Shown piece after piece: positions 33,041 to 41,523 of a stretch of DNA of 49,834 bases. A model generated the notes under the pieces. The model worked only from the letters and a program-made list of their open reading frames with translations. It did not search any database and was not told where the DNA came from. Position 1 is the stretch's first letter. Each line of letters opens with the position of its first letter. Source of the stretch: Streptosporangiales bacterium. GTDB taxonomy: Bacteria; Actinomycetota; Actinomycetes; Streptosporangiales; Streptosporangiaceae. The position numbers were made by a program, and so were the translations under genes. The DNA lies in contig WHSL01000015.1 in the NCBI GenBank assembly GCA_009380095.1, positions 1 to 49,834 of the forward strand. The letters are read 5' to 3'.

Positions 33041-33451
33041 TCAGGCACCGGCGCCGATCGCCCCGAGCAGTACGAGCACCACGGTCACCACCGCGAAGAG
33101 CCCGTGCCCTGCGACGACCGGCAGCGGGAAGTGGGCTTCGGCGGGCGTGGCGGACCCCGTCTCCCCCTGGGCACGGCGGACGGGCAGCCAGCGCAGCAGC
33201 ATCACGAAGCCGAGCACCGCGACCGGCACCAGCAGCGCGAAGGCGATCCAGGCCGTGGTCGCCCCGCCGGCGAACACGTACACGATCCACACCACCAGGC
33301 CGATCGCGGCCAGCCCGAAGTGCCCGAAGATGACCGGGACGGGCAGCCGGCTCTCACCGCCCCGCGCCCCGCCACGGGAGACCCAGATGCCGAGCATGAG
33401 GAAGCCGCCAAGGGCGGTGAGCACCCAGAAGATCAGAGCCGCTATGTCCAT
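33041..33451 (-). CDS. Four-helix membrane protein
   Basis: The 136-residue protein has four hydrophobic segments (IAALIFWVLTALGGFLMLGI, VIFGHFGLAAIGLVVWIVYV, AWIAFALLVPVAVLGFVMLL and GHGLFAVVTVVLVLLG). Two helices carry GH motifs (FGHFG, AGHGL), which could bind a metal or haem. ATG at 33451 has CGGAGG. It is downstream of the DUF2231 gene (66-bp gap) on the same strand, and its product may work with it. No named family was recognised. Confidence 0.75.
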   Translation of the reverse strand: MDIAALIFWVLTALGGFLMLGIWVSRGGARGGESRLPVPVIFGHFGLAAIGLVVWIVYVFAGGATTAWIAFALLVPVAVLGFVMLLRWLPVRRAQGETGSATPAEAHFPLPVVAGHGLFAVVTVVLVLLGAIGAGA

Positions 33452-33517
33452 CGGAACCTCCGGAGTCGATCTCGAAGGCCGCCACACGCCGGGCGCGCCG
33501 CGGCCACGGATGGTGGG

Positions 33518-34051
33518 TCAGCCGGCGCGGCGGCCGACCCGAGTGAAGCCCTCGGCCTGGGCCGCCTCGTCCGCGACCCGGACGCCGTACGCGTACGCGA
33601 GCTTGCCGCCGAGGTAGCCGGACACGCCCAGCACGGCGAGGCTCACGACGCTGAGTGCGAGCTGCCCGGCCGGGACGGCGTCCTGCGCCGCGCCGCCCGC
33701 CTGCCGCCACAGGAACCCGCCCACGTACGCCACTGTGACCAGCAGGTTCAGCGTCATATGGGTGAGCGCCACCGCGAAGGCCCGGGTGCCGGACGGGATG
33801 ACGAACAGGTCCAGGAAGCCGACCATGGCGGCCGCGAGCGCGCCGATCACCCCGATCGCGATCAGCCACATCGCGCCCTGGGCGAGGAAGGCGGGCTGGT
33901 CCACCGTGTGCGAGGCGACGTCGAAGACGAGGCTGCCCACCCAGGCGCCGATCGGCACGGTCACCAGGATCGGGTGGAACGGGTGCCCGTACGGCCCGGC
34001 GAGCGCTGCGCTCACCGGGCGCTTGGCCCGCTGGTGCGGAGACTCGCTCAT
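33518..34051 (-). CDS. DUF2231 membrane protein
   Basis: The 177-residue protein shows the family signature GPYGHPFHPILVTVPIGAWV with GSLVFDVAS, and four transmembrane helices. DUF2231 proteins are often linked to respiratory or redox functions, but no activity is proven. GAGG is upstream of the ATG. It is divergent from the HTH regulator gene across a 117-bp AT-rich region, so it and the next membrane gene are likely that regulator's targets. Confidence 0.88.
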   Translation of the reverse strand: MSESPHQRAKRPVSAALAGPYGHPFHPILVTVPIGAWVGSLVFDVASHTVDQPAFLAQGAMWLIAIGVIGALAAAMVGFLDLFVIPSGTRAFAVALTHMTLNLLVTVAYVGGFLWRQAGGAAQDAVPAGQLALSVVSLAVLGVSGYLGGKLAYAYGVRVADEAAQAEGFTRVGRRAG

Positions 34052-34168
34052 GCGACCTCCTCTTTCACTAATGATTCTTGGACTTATTTGTCAGCCTGGT
34101 CAAGCACTCCAGATGAAATCTTGTGGATGCTCGGTTCCGCCCATGGTCATTGGAGTTATCGTGACCTT
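34052..34168. promoter_or_regulatory. AT-rich divergent promoter region of the DUF2231 operon and HTH regulator
   Basis: This short stretch (for example ACTAATGATTCTTGGACTTA) is far more AT-rich than its surroundings, as expected for two divergent promoters. I could not identify a convincing -10/-35 pair or perfect palindrome. Confidence 0.45.
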
Positions 34169-34897
34169 GTGGAATCGGATTCGACCCGGCCCGGCTCCCC
34201 GGCCGACGACGCGATCACCTCCGTCGGTGCCCTCGGCGACGCCTCCCGCCGCCGGATGTTCGCCTTCATCCGCCGGGCCGGCCGCCCGGTGACCCGCGAC
34301 GAGGCCGCGGCCAGCGCGGGCATCTCCCGCAAGCTGGCCGCCTTCCACCTCGACAAGCTCGTCGCCGCGGGTCTCCTGCGCGCGCACTACGCGCCCCGGG
34401 GCGGCGAGCGCAAGGTGGGGCGCCGGCCGAAGGTCTATGAGCCCGCCATTACCCAGATCCGGGTCAGCATCCCCGAGCGCCGGCACGAACTGCTCGCCGA
34501 GCTGCTCGTGCGGGCCGTGGTCAGCGAGGGCGGCGGGGAGACGGCGCGGGAGGCCGCCGTACGGGCCGCGGCGGAGCGCGGGCGTGAGCTTGGCGAGGCG
34601 CACCGCGCGGAGACGCGGCCCGGCCGGCTCGGCGTGGAGCGCGGGCTCACCCTCTGCGAACAGTGGCTCGAGCGGAACGGTTTCGAGCCCGTACGGGAGT
34701 CGCCGGGCCGGCTCCGGCTGCGGGAATGTCCCTTCCACCCGCTCGCGGCCGAGGCTCCCGACCTCGTCTGCGGCATGAACCACGCCTTCCTCGCGGGCTA
34801 CCTCGAGGGCCTGCGCGCCGACGCGGTGCAGGCCACCCTGGATCCCCGCGCCGGCGAGTGCTGCGTCGAGCTCGCGGGCGGTCAGGAGCCGGGGTAG
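34169..34897 (+). CDS. HTH regulator with SufR-like cysteines
   Basis: The 242-residue protein has an N-terminal winged helix (DASRRRMFAFIRRAGRPVTR, then DEAAASAGISRKLAAFHLDK) and a C-terminal segment with Cys at CPFHPLAAEAPDLVCGMNH and GECCVEL. This cysteine spacing resembles the 2Fe-2S/4Fe-4S-binding SufR/Rv1460 regulators. GTG at 34169 matches the frame but its SD (GGAG, 13 bp away) is weak, so the true start may differ. It is divergent from the DUF2231 operon and likely controls it by sensing iron-sulfur or redox state. Confidence 0.75.
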   Translation: MESDSTRPGSPADDAITSVGALGDASRRRMFAFIRRAGRPVTRDEAAASAGISRKLAAFHLDKLVAAGLLRAHYAPRGGERKVGRRPKVYEPAITQIRVSIPERRHELLAELLVRAVVSEGGGETAREAAVRAAAERGRELGEAHRAETRPGRLGVERGLTLCEQWLERNGFEPVRESPGRLRLRECPFHPLAAEAPDLVCGMNHAFLAGYLEGLRADAVQATLDPRAGECCVELAGGQEPG

Positions 34898-35244
34898 GCG
34901 AGGTTCGCCACGTTCACCACCAGGGCCGCCGCCGTCAGCGTGAAGTACAAGGACCAGGGGCCGAAGTGGCGGTCGCCGGCGCGCAGGTGGGCGGTGAACG
35001 CGCCGATGAAATACAGCACGAGGCCGCCGGCGGCGAGCGCGCCCAGCGCCGGTACGGCGAGCCCGGCCAGCAGACCCAGCGCTCCGAGGCCGAGCAGCAC
35101 TCCGAGCGGGCGGATCCAGGAGTGGGACACGCCGATCAGGTCGGCCTGCCGTTTGGGGTAGTCGTGGCCGGCGAGGTTGGCAATGGCGGCAGCGCCGGTG
35201 ACGGCCGCGGCGAGCAGGCTGACCAGGAGGTGAACGGTGAACAC
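34882..35244 (-). CDS. DoxX-like membrane protein
   Basis: The 120-residue protein has four hydrophobic helices (VHLLVSLLAAAVTGAAAIAN, WIRPLGVLLGLGALGLLAGL, VPALGALAAGGLVLYFIGAF and LYFTLTAAALVVNVANLAYP) and a DoxX-like arrangement. GTG at 35244 has AAGGAG. Its 3' end overlaps the convergent regulator by 16 bp. It lies downstream of the ECF41 sigma factor and has a candidate ECF41 promoter just upstream. Confidence 0.8.
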   Translation of the reverse strand: MFTVHLLVSLLAAAVTGAAAIANLAGHDYPKRQADLIGVSHSWIRPLGVLLGLGALGLLAGLAVPALGALAAGGLVLYFIGAFTAHLRAGDRHFGPWSLYFTLTAAALVVNVANLAYPGS

Positions 35245-35283
35245 GGGGTCTCCTTCACGTGATGGCGACTCGTTCACCGCACG

Positions 35284-35310
35284 GACGAGGCGGCACCTCC
35301 TGGAGTGACG
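35284..35310 (-). promoter_or_regulatory. Candidate ECF41-type promoter for the DoxX-like gene
   Basis: On the minus strand CGTCACT (35310-35304) and CGTC (35287-35284) are separated by exactly 16 bp, against the ECF41 consensus TGTCACA-N16-CGTC (5 of 7 and 4 of 4 matches). A start about 7 bp further would leave a ~33-nt leader before GTG at 35244. The site is 20 bp past the stop of the sigma factor gene. Confidence 0.5.
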
Positions 35311-35329
35311 CGCCTCCGTGTGACCTGGC

Positions 35330-36196
35330 TCACCGGCGGACGTCGGCCAGCTTCTCCGGGTTGCTGACCACGTGCACCAGCGCGATCGTTCCGTCCACGA
35401 AGTGCGGGGTCATCGCCAGGACCGGCGTGGCGCCGTCGTAGACGACGATCCCCGGGCCGCCGTTGAGCTGGAGCACTTCGGCGTGTGAGCCGGTGGGCCT
35501 GCGCTTGGAGAGCACGGCGATCGCGCGGGCCACGTACGTGAGGCCGTGGATCGGCCGGCGCGGCGCGCCGGTGAAGCCGCCGCCGTCGCTCACCATGGTC
35601 ACATCCGGTGCGAGCACCTCCATGAGGGCCCGTACGTCGCCGTCAAGGCAGGCGGCCCGGAACCGTTCGGTGGCCTGCCGGCGTGTCCGCTGGTCGGTGT
35701 CGTACCGCCGGCGGCGTTCATCGACGGCCTTCCGGGCGCGATGGGCGATCTGGCGTACGGCGTCGTCGCTCCGGCCGATGATCCGCGCGATCTCGGTGTT
35801 GCCGTACCCGAAGGCCTCGCTCAGCACGAAGACGGCGCGCTCCAGCGGGGACAGGTGTTCCAGCACGAACAGCAGGGCGCTCGACACCGACTCGGCGAGC
35901 AGGACGTCCTCGGCGACGTCCGGCGCGGTGATCATCGGCTCCGGGAGCCAGGGGCCGACGTAGTGCTCCCGCCGTACGCGCGCGCTGCGCAACCGGTCGA
36001 TTGCCAGCCGGGTGACGACCCGGACCAGGTAGCCCTCGGCGTCCGCGACGGTGGCGACGTCCACACGGCTCCAGCGGAGCCAGGCGTCCTGCACCACGTC
36101 CTCGGCCTCGGTGACGCTGCCCAGCACCCGGTACGCCACGCCGTACAGCAGGGTCCGGTGCTCGGCGAAACCCTGCTCTGCCGCCGAGGTGTTCAT
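35330..36196 (-). CDS. sigJ: ECF41-family sigma factor (SigJ-like)
   Basis: The 288-residue protein has sigma region 2 (FAEHRTLLYGVAYRVLGSVT, EDVVQDAWLRW), region 4 (LSPLERAVFVLSEAFGYGNT, EIARIIGRSDDAVRQIAHRA) and a C-terminal SnoaL-like domain (RFRAACLDGDVRALMEVLAP onward), which in ECF41 proteins fine-tunes activity in place of an anti-sigma factor. ATG at 36196 fits region 2 start. The usual COE partner gene is not adjacent; the DoxX-like gene downstream is the likely target. Confidence 0.9.
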   Translation of the reverse strand: MNTSAAEQGFAEHRTLLYGVAYRVLGSVTEAEDVVQDAWLRWSRVDVATVADAEGYLVRVVTRLAIDRLRSARVRREHYVGPWLPEPMITAPDVAEDVLLAESVSSALLFVLEHLSPLERAVFVLSEAFGYGNTEIARIIGRSDDAVRQIAHRARKAVDERRRRYDTDQRTRRQATERFRAACLDGDVRALMEVLAPDVTMVSDGGGFTGAPRRPIHGLTYVARAIAVLSKRRPTGSHAEVLQLNGGPGIVVYDGATPVLAMTPHFVDGTIALVHVVSNPEKLADVRR

Positions 36197-36221
36197 CCGC
36201 GCGTCACCGCCCGAGAGTAGA

Positions 36222-36250
36222 ACGGCCGGGCGCTGGAAGCGCCCGGCCGT
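36222..36250 (-). terminator. Terminator hairpin downstream of tRNA-Ser(GGA)
   Basis: ACGGCCGGGCGCT (36222-36234), loop GGA, AGCGCCCGGCCGT (36238-36250): a perfect 13-bp stem. On the minus strand it is followed by TCTACTCT; on the plus strand by CTTTTCT. Confidence 0.75.
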
Positions 36251-36274
36251 CTTTTCTGCCCGGTGAAAGCAGAG

Positions 36275-36359
36275 CGGAGGATGCGAGATTCGAACTCGCG
36301 AGGGGTTGCCCCCAACACGCTTTCCAAGCGTGCGCCCTAGGCCACTAGGCGAATCCTCC
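36275..36359 (-). tRNA. tRNA-Ser(GGA)
   Basis: On the minus strand it begins GGAGGATTCGCCTAGTGGCC and ends GCATCCTCC plus discriminator G. The anticodon loop TTGGAAA gives GGA (codons UCC/UCU). A long variable arm (GTTGGGGGCAACCCC) and GTTCGAATC T-loop are present. No CCA is encoded. TAGGCT at 36367-36372 upstream is a probable -10. Confidence 0.96.
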
Positions 36360-36433
36360 GCCGCGTAGCCTACCGTCTTCGCGGAACCGCTCGCGCCTCC
36401 CAGCGGAAAGGCCCGGCCAGGGCGCTGAGACGT

Positions 36434-36527
36434 GAAGAACCCCTCGCGCACCCGCCAGAGCCTGCTTATCCTTGCTGCCTTCCGGCCCTGGGGAGGTTCA
36501 CAGGATGAGCGCCGCACGAGGGGCCCA
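36434..36527 (-). ncRNA. ffs: Signal recognition particle RNA (small bacterial type)
   Basis: On the minus strand the conserved domain IV core CAGGGCCGGAAGGCAGCAAGG is present, with closing arms GGGCCCCTCG and CGAGGGGTTC at the ends. TAGACT at 36534-36539 is a plausible -10 placed about 7 bp before the 5' end. The RNA forms the SRP with Ffh for cotranslational membrane targeting. Ends are approximate. Position next to dnaX and tRNA-Ser is the usual actinobacterial one. Confidence 0.95.
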
Positions 36528-36752
36528 GCACAAAGTCTAGTGGGATCGCCGGGGTGGTCGGTGCCGGATGTCCACCGGGGTGCCGTACGGCCGTTCCCGG
36601 GGCTCATTGTCGGTGGTGCGCCCTAAGGTGTTGTGCGTGGCGCCGACGTGGGGGGCCGTCCGTCGTCCGGGCCGCCGGCGCCGTCCGACTGCGTGTGCCT
36701 CCCGGCATGGTGACCGTGACCGTGATCGTCAGTGGGGAGCGGTGAGCGAACG

Positions 36753-39422
36753 ATGAGCCTTGCGCTGTACCGCAAGTACAGGCCGGCGACCTTCGCCGAG
36801 GTCAAGGGCCAGGAGCACGTCACCGAGCCGCTGCGCCAAGCGCTCCGCAACGGGCGCCTGCACCATGCGTACCTGTTCAGCGGCCCGCGCGGGTGCGGCA
36901 AGACGTCCAGCGCCCGGATCCTGGCGCGCTCGCTGAACTGCGTCCAGGGCCCCACCCCGGATCCGTGCGGCACCTGCGACTCGTGCATCGCGCTCGCCCC
37001 CGACGGGCCGGGCAGCATCGACGTCATCGAGATCGACGCGGCGTCGCACGGTGGTGTGGACGACGCCCGCAGCCTCCGCGAGCGCGCGTTCTTCTCGCCG
37101 GTCAGCTCGCGCTTCAAGGTCTACATCATCGACGAGGCGCACATGGTCACCCGGGAGGGCTTCAACGCGCTGCTGAAGCTCGTCGAGGAGCCGCCGCCGC
37201 ACCTGAAGTTCGTGTTCGCGACGACCGAGCCGGAAAAGGTCATCGGCACGATCCGGTCGCGCACCCACCACTACCCGTTCCGGCTGCTCCCCCCCGGCAC
37301 GCTCCGCGAGCTGCTGGAGGAGATCCTCGCCAGCGAGCAGGTGCCGTACGAGCCGGCCGCGCTGCCGCTGGTGGTGCGGGCCGGCGCGGGCTCCGCCCGG
37401 GACTCGCTGTCCATCCTCGACCAGCTGCTGGCGGGCGCGGACGAGGGCGGCATCGCCTACACCCGGGCGGTCTCGCTGCTCGGCTACACCGACGCGAGCC
37501 TGCTCGACGAGGTCGTCGACGCGTTCGCCGCGCATGACGGCGCGGCGGTGTTCGAGACGGTCGACCGGGTCGTCGAGGGCGGCCACGACCCGCGGCGGTT
37601 CGCCGCGGACCTGCTGGAGCGCTTCCGCGACCTGGTCGTGCTGGCCGCCGTGCCGGACGCGCTGACCAAGGGCTTGATCGATGTGCCGCCCGACGAGGTG
37701 GAGCGCATGCAGAATCAGGCGTCGCGGCTGGGGCCGGCGGAGCTGACCCGGGCCGCCGAGGTCTTCCACACCGGCCTGACCGAGATGCGCGGGGCCACGG
37801 CGCCGCGGCTGCTGCTCGAGCTGATGTGCTCGCGGGTGCTGCTGCCGGGCGCGAGCACCGACGAGGGCGCGCTGCTCGCCCGCCTGGAGCGGCTGGAACG
37901 CCGGCTCGCGATCGGCGGCGTCCCGCCGGAGGCGGAGGGCGCGGCCGAGGCCCCGCACCTGGCCTCCCGCCCCCGTAGCGCCACCGCCCCGTCCGCCGGC
38001 GCCGGCTCCTCGGCGTCCCCCACCCCGTCCGCGGGCACCGGCTCCTCGGCATCCCCCACCGGACGCCCCCCCGCACGCCCATCCACATCCGCGGGCCCAT
38101 CCACATCCGCGGGCCCGTCCGGGTCTGCGGGCCCGTCCACGTCCGCGGGCCCGTCCGCGCCTGCGGGCCCGTCCACACCAGCAGATCAGTCCACCGCCGC
38201 GGCCCCGTCCACCCGTACGGCCCAGTCCACGGCGGGCTCGGACACGCAGGCCGCACCGGGCGGGAACGGCACGTCGGGAGCGGCGCCCGAGGGCTCCGCA
38301 GACCGAGCACCCCGGCCGCGTGCCGCAGCGGGGGCCGACGATGGCTGGCCCACGGCGGCACGCCCCGGAGACCCGGAGCCCCCAGCGGAAACACCCCCCG
38401 CGGACGAGGACCGTCCGGCGGGCTCCACGGCCGACGAGGGCCGGAGCGCGGGCGGACGGCCTGCGGGCGGCGATGCCGAGCGGCCCGGCGCTTCGTCTGT
38501 GGGTGACGACGGCTGGCCTGCGGGCGCACGGCCCGCAGGCGGTGATGTTCAGCGAGCCGGGACCTCGCCTGCGGATGACGATGGCCGGCCCGCGGGCAGC
38601 GATGTTCAGCGGTCCGGGGCGCGGCCTGCGGATGAGGATGGCCGGCCCGCGGGCGGTGATGTTCGGCGGTCCGGGGCGCGGCCTGCGGATGACGATGGCT
38701 GGCCCGCGGCGGCGCGGCCTGCCGAAGGGGGCGGGCGCGCGGCGTCGTCGGGGCCGGAAGCCGGGCCGGAGGTGGCGGCGCGAGGCGCGGCCGGGGCGGG
38801 CTCCGCCGCTCCATCGGCGGCCGGTGGTGGGCTGGACGTGACGGCCGTGCGCCGCGCGTGGGGGGACATCCTCGAGTCGGTGAAGCGGAAGCGCCGGGTG
38901 GCGTGGATGATCCTCATCGGTGACGTCCAGGTGGCCGGGGTCGATGACAACGTGCTCACGCTCGCCTTCGCCCGCGAGGGTGATATGCGCGGCTTCACCA
39001 CCAGCGGCTCGGACGCCGTGCTGCAGCAGGCGCTCGCCGATGTGCTGGGGGTGGACTGGCGCGTTGTGGCCGTCCCCGGCGGTGGGGGTGGCGGCGGTTC
39101 CGCCCCCGGCCCCCGGCCTCAGGGCTCACCCTCGCCCCGCCAGGAGCGTGGTCATGCGCCCTCCCCCGCCGCATCGGCGCCGCCGGAGGCGGTCTCCGCC
39201 CCGGTTCCCGAGCCGGCTCCGCAGCGGCCCCCCGCCGAGGAGGCACGCCGCGCCCCCGCTCCACCCCCGCCGCCCGCGGAGCCCGAGCCGGATCGCGGCC
39301 CCGACGAGATCGACCCGCTCAACGACGCCGACGCCGAGGCCGCCGCCCTCACCGGCATGGCCCTGATCGAGCGCGAGCTCGGCGGCAAGGTCATCCAGGA
39401 GATCGACCACGCAGCCCAGTGA
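36753..39422 (+). CDS. dnaX: DNA polymerase III subunit gamma/tau
   Basis: The 889-residue clamp-loader ATPase has Walker A GPRGCGKT (residues 44-51), zinc-binding cysteines C63, C72, C75 and C78, Walker B IIDEAHMV, and sensor region FATTEPEKVIGTIRSRTHHY, then domain III to about residue 400. A ~290-residue linker (about 402-690) is made of Ser-Ala-Gly-Pro and RPAGGD-type repeats. The conserved tau-like domain (RRAWGDILESVKRKRRVAWM) follows near 700-780, then a Pro-rich tail. ATG at 36753 gives the standard MSLALYRKYRP start. No A-rich frameshift site for a gamma form was seen. Confidence 0.95.
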   Translation: MSLALYRKYRPATFAEVKGQEHVTEPLRQALRNGRLHHAYLFSGPRGCGKTSSARILARSLNCVQGPTPDPCGTCDSCIALAPDGPGSIDVIEIDAASHGGVDDARSLRERAFFSPVSSRFKVYIIDEAHMVTREGFNALLKLVEEPPPHLKFVFATTEPEKVIGTIRSRTHHYPFRLLPPGTLRELLEEILASEQVPYEPAALPLVVRAGAGSARDSLSILDQLLAGADEGGIAYTRAVSLLGYTDASLLDEVVDAFAAHDGAAVFETVDRVVEGGHDPRRFAADLLERFRDLVVLAAVPDALTKGLIDVPPDEVERMQNQASRLGPAELTRAAEVFHTGLTEMRGATAPRLLLELMCSRVLLPGASTDEGALLARLERLERRLAIGGVPPEAEGAAEAPHLASRPRSATAPSAGAGSSASPTPSAGTGSSASPTGRPPARPSTSAGPSTSAGPSGSAGPSTSAGPSAPAGPSTPADQSTAAAPSTRTAQSTAGSDTQAAPGGNGTSGAAPEGSADRAPRPRAAAGADDGWPTAARPGDPEPPAETPPADEDRPAGSTADEGRSAGGRPAGGDAERPGASSVGDDGWPAGARPAGGDVQRAGTSPADDDGRPAGSDVQRSGARPADEDGRPAGGDVRRSGARPADDDGWPAAARPAEGGGRAASSGPEAGPEVAARGAAGAGSAAPSAAGGGLDVTAVRRAWGDILESVKRKRRVAWMILIGDVQVAGVDDNVLTLAFAREGDMRGFTTSGSDAVLQQALADVLGVDWRVVAVPGGGGGGGSAPGPRPQGSPSPRQERGHAPSPAASAPPEAVSAPVPEPAPQRPPAEEARRAPAPPPPPAEPEPDRGPDEIDPLNDADAEAAALTGMALIERELGGKVIQEIDHAAQ
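38088..38177. repeat. Five tandem 18-bp repeats in the dnaX linker
   Basis: Units of TCCGCGGGCCCGTCCACG type start at 38088, 38106, 38124, 38142 and 38160 and encode SAGPST-like hexapeptides. More degenerate units follow to about 38230. Confidence 0.85.
38457..38714. repeat. 57-bp repeats in the dnaX linker
   Basis: Units at 38529-38585, 38586-38642 and 38643-38699 encode RPAGGDVQRAGTSPADDDG and close variants, preceded by a longer diverged unit from 38457 and followed by a partial one. The period keeps the frame open. Confidence 0.85.
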
Positions 39423-39480
39423 CCCTGGCCCAGTAACCGCGGGCCCAGTAACCGCGGGCCCTGTGACGGTGGCCCCGTGA
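39414..39480. repeat. 15-bp tandem repeats at the end of dnaX
   Basis: CCCAGTAACCGCGGG occurs twice in tandem (39429-39458), flanked by diverged units on both sides; the first unit includes the dnaX stop. The rest of the 305-bp gap to ybaB shows no gene, and its promoter or leader probably lies here. Confidence 0.8.
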
Positions 39481-39727
39481 CGGCGTGTCGGCGGCCCAGT
39501 GACGCGCCACGCGCCGACACCGATCGCGAACCTTCGGGCGGCGGGGGTCGCCCGCGGCCGATGCGGGCGAGCCGTCCAGGGGCGGCGGGGTGAGCTTCGC
39601 GGCTCGGGTAGGGCTCGGGGGTGGGGTGGGAGGTCCCAGACGGGGCCGTGGCTCACTGGTGAGCCGGGCGCCTCGGGCCGTAGGCTCGTGCTGGTTGGAC
39701 GTCGACGTCGACGCGAGGAGACACGCA

Positions 39728-40093
39728 GTGAACCCCGGCGGAGAGCTGAACATCCAGGAGCTGCTGCAGCAGGCGCAGATGATGCAGCAGCAGCTGGCGT
39801 CGGCGCAGCAGGAACTCGAAGAGTCCCAGGTCACCGGGTCGGCAGGCGGCGGGCTCGTGTCCGTGGTGATCAACGGCAAGGGTGAGGTGGCCGACCTGAC
39901 CATCGATCCCCAGGCCATCGACCCGGGGGATGCCGCCGAGACCGCGCAGACCGTGGCCGATCTCGTGCTGGCGGCGCTCCACGACGGGCAGCGCCAGGTC
40001 GCGGAGCTGCAGGCGCAGCTGATGGGCCCGCTGGCCGAGGGCCTCGGCGGTCCCGGCGGCCCCGGCGGAGGCCTCGGTCTCCCCGGGCTGTGA
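39728..40093 (+). CDS. YbaB/EbfC nucleoid-associated protein
   Basis: The 121-residue protein starts at GTG 39728 with GAGGAG upstream. It has ELLQQAQMMQQQLASAQQEL (coiled coil), VTGSAGGGLVSVVINGKGEV, LTIDPQAIDPGDAAETAQTV and a Gly/Pro-rich tail. YbaB proteins bind DNA non-specifically and lie between dnaX and recR throughout bacteria, as here. It is 9 bp from recR, so the two are cotranscribed. Confidence 0.94.
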   Translation: MNPGGELNIQELLQQAQMMQQQLASAQQELEESQVTGSAGGGLVSVVINGKGEVADLTIDPQAIDPGDAAETAQTVADLVLAALHDGQRQVAELQAQLMGPLAEGLGGPGGPGGGLGLPGL

Positions 40094-40102
40094 GGAGTCC
40101 TC

Positions 40103-40702
40103 GTGTACGAAGGCGTCGTCCAGAACCTCATCGATGAGCTGGGCCGACTCCCCGGCATCGGGCCGAAGAGCGCCCAGCGCATCGCGTTCCACCTACTCGC
40201 GGCCGACCCCGCGGACGTCAAGCGGCTGTCCAGCGCCCTCACCGAGGTGAAGGAGCGGGTCCGCTTCTGCAGCGTCTGCGGCAACGTCGCCGAGGACGAG
40301 GAGTGCCGCGTCTGCCGCGACCCTCGCCGCGACCTCGCGATCATCTGCGTGGTCGAGGAGCCCAAGGACGTCGTCGCGATCGAGAAGACCCGCGAGTTCC
40401 GCGGGCGCTACCACGTGCTCGGCGGCGCGATCAGCCCGATCGAGGGCATCGGCCCCGACGACCTGCGGGTCAGGGAGCTGATGACCCGGCTCGCCGACGG
40501 CCAGGTGACCGAGCTCATCCTGGCGACCGATCCCAATCTCGAAGGGGAGGCGACCGCCACCTACCTCGCCCGCCTGGTGAAGCCGCTGGGCCTGAGGGTG
40601 ACCCGGCTGGCCAGCGGCCTGCCGGTGGGTGGCGACCTGGAGTATGCCGATGAAGTGACCCTCGGGCGTGCGTTCGAAGGACGGAGACTGCTCGATGTCT
40701 GA
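40103..40702 (+). CDS. recR: Recombination mediator RecR
   Basis: The 199-residue protein has helix-hairpin-helix [20 protein letters not shown], the C4 zinc motif ([16 protein letters not shown]), and the Toprim domain ([37 protein letters not shown]). It loads RecA at gaps together with RecF or RecO. GTG at 40103 follows GAGGAG. Its stop overlaps the next gene's start (ATGTCTGA). Confidence 0.97.
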   Translation: MYEGVVQNLIDELGRLPGIGPKSAQRIAFHLLAADPADVKRLSSALTEVKERVRFCSVCGNVAEDEECRVCRDPRRDLAIICVVEEPKDVVAIEKTREFRGRYHVLGGAISPIEGIGPDDLRVRELMTRLADGQVTELILATDPNLEGEATATYLARLVKPLGLRVTRLASGLPVGGDLEYADEVTLGRAFEGRRLLDV

Positions 40703-41231
40703 CGGCATGAGTTGGAGTGGCCTTGCCGACCGTGTGGCGCGGCAGGTGCGTGATTACCTCACCGGCGTGGAGGCGGTGGCCCGGGGCGAGGGCGGCGACG
40801 AGTTCGTGCCGCTGCTGCTGCTCGAGGTCTCCCAGATCGTCCTCGCGGGCGCGCAGCTCGGCGCCAGCCGGGACGTGATCCTTCCGGACAACTGGGAGCC
40901 GGACGTCGGCGAGGACCCGGATCTCGACGACATGCGCCAGGGCCTCGCCAAACGGCTGGCGCCGATCGACGCCTACGCCGAGGTGTTCGATCCGTACGAG
41001 GACGGCGAGGGCACCACCTACCGGCTCTCCGACGACCTGGCCGACGTCGCCGCCGATCTCGTGCACGGGCTGCGGCACTACGAGGCCGGCCGGCCGCTGG
41101 AGGCCCTGTGGTGGTGGCAGTACTCCTACTTCAACCACTGGGGCAACCACGTCGGCGCGGCCATGCGCGCGCTGCACGCGGTGCTCGCGCACGCCCGGCT
41201 CGACGTCGCCACGGAGGCCACGCCGACCTGA
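40695..41231 (+). CDS. DUF5063 protein
   Basis: The 178-residue acidic protein contains [40 protein letters not shown] and [20 protein letters not shown], the pattern of DUF5063 genes located after recR in actinobacteria. The function is unknown. The 8-bp overlap with recR suggests translational coupling, and hence possibly a role in DNA repair. Confidence 0.88.
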   Translation: MSDGMSWSGLADRVARQVRDYLTGVEAVARGEGGDEFVPLLLLEVSQIVLAGAQLGASRDVILPDNWEPDVGEDPDLDDMRQGLAKRLAPIDAYAEVFDPYEDGEGTTYRLSDDLADVAADLVHGLRHYEAGRPLEALWWWQYSYFNHWGNHVGAAMRALHAVLAHARLDVATEATPT

Positions 41232-41523
41232 GCGGCGGACCGCGGGCCGCCCGGCGCGGGCCGGCCCGCGGGGCGGACCGCGGCCGAGGATCGTGAACGA
41301 TCGGTGTGAGACGCGGTCTGCGGGGAACACCGGGGTTGCCGTGGGGGCGGTGACCCGCCTCCCGGCCGAGGTCGGTCGTGCCCGCAAGCCCCGCTGAAGG
41401 CGACGCCGCGCGTCTCATCGATGTACGGCGCCACGCCGACTCGGACATTACGGTCGCAGAGGCGGTTGTGGGCATCGGTAGACTTCCGAAACGGATATGT
41501 CCCCGAACTGGGAGTTACGGCCA
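41232..41523. promoter_or_regulatory. Aspartokinase promoter/leader region
   Basis: The 292-bp gap begins with GC-rich palindromic sequence (GGGCCGGCCCGCGGGGCGG near 41260) that may end the recR transcript. TAGACT at 41479-41484 is a likely -10 (the same word precedes tRNA-Pro and ffs), giving a leader of about 33 nt. No lysine riboswitch or attenuator was recognised. Confidence 0.45.

Noticed and set aside
37960-38850. Programmed frameshift in dnaX giving a short gamma form
   Set aside because: No A- or T-rich slippery heptamer was seen at the end of domain III; the region is pure GC-rich repeats.
41232-41523. Lysine riboswitch ahead of aspartokinase
   Set aside because: The likely promoter leaves a leader of only about 33 nt and no L-box motifs are visible.
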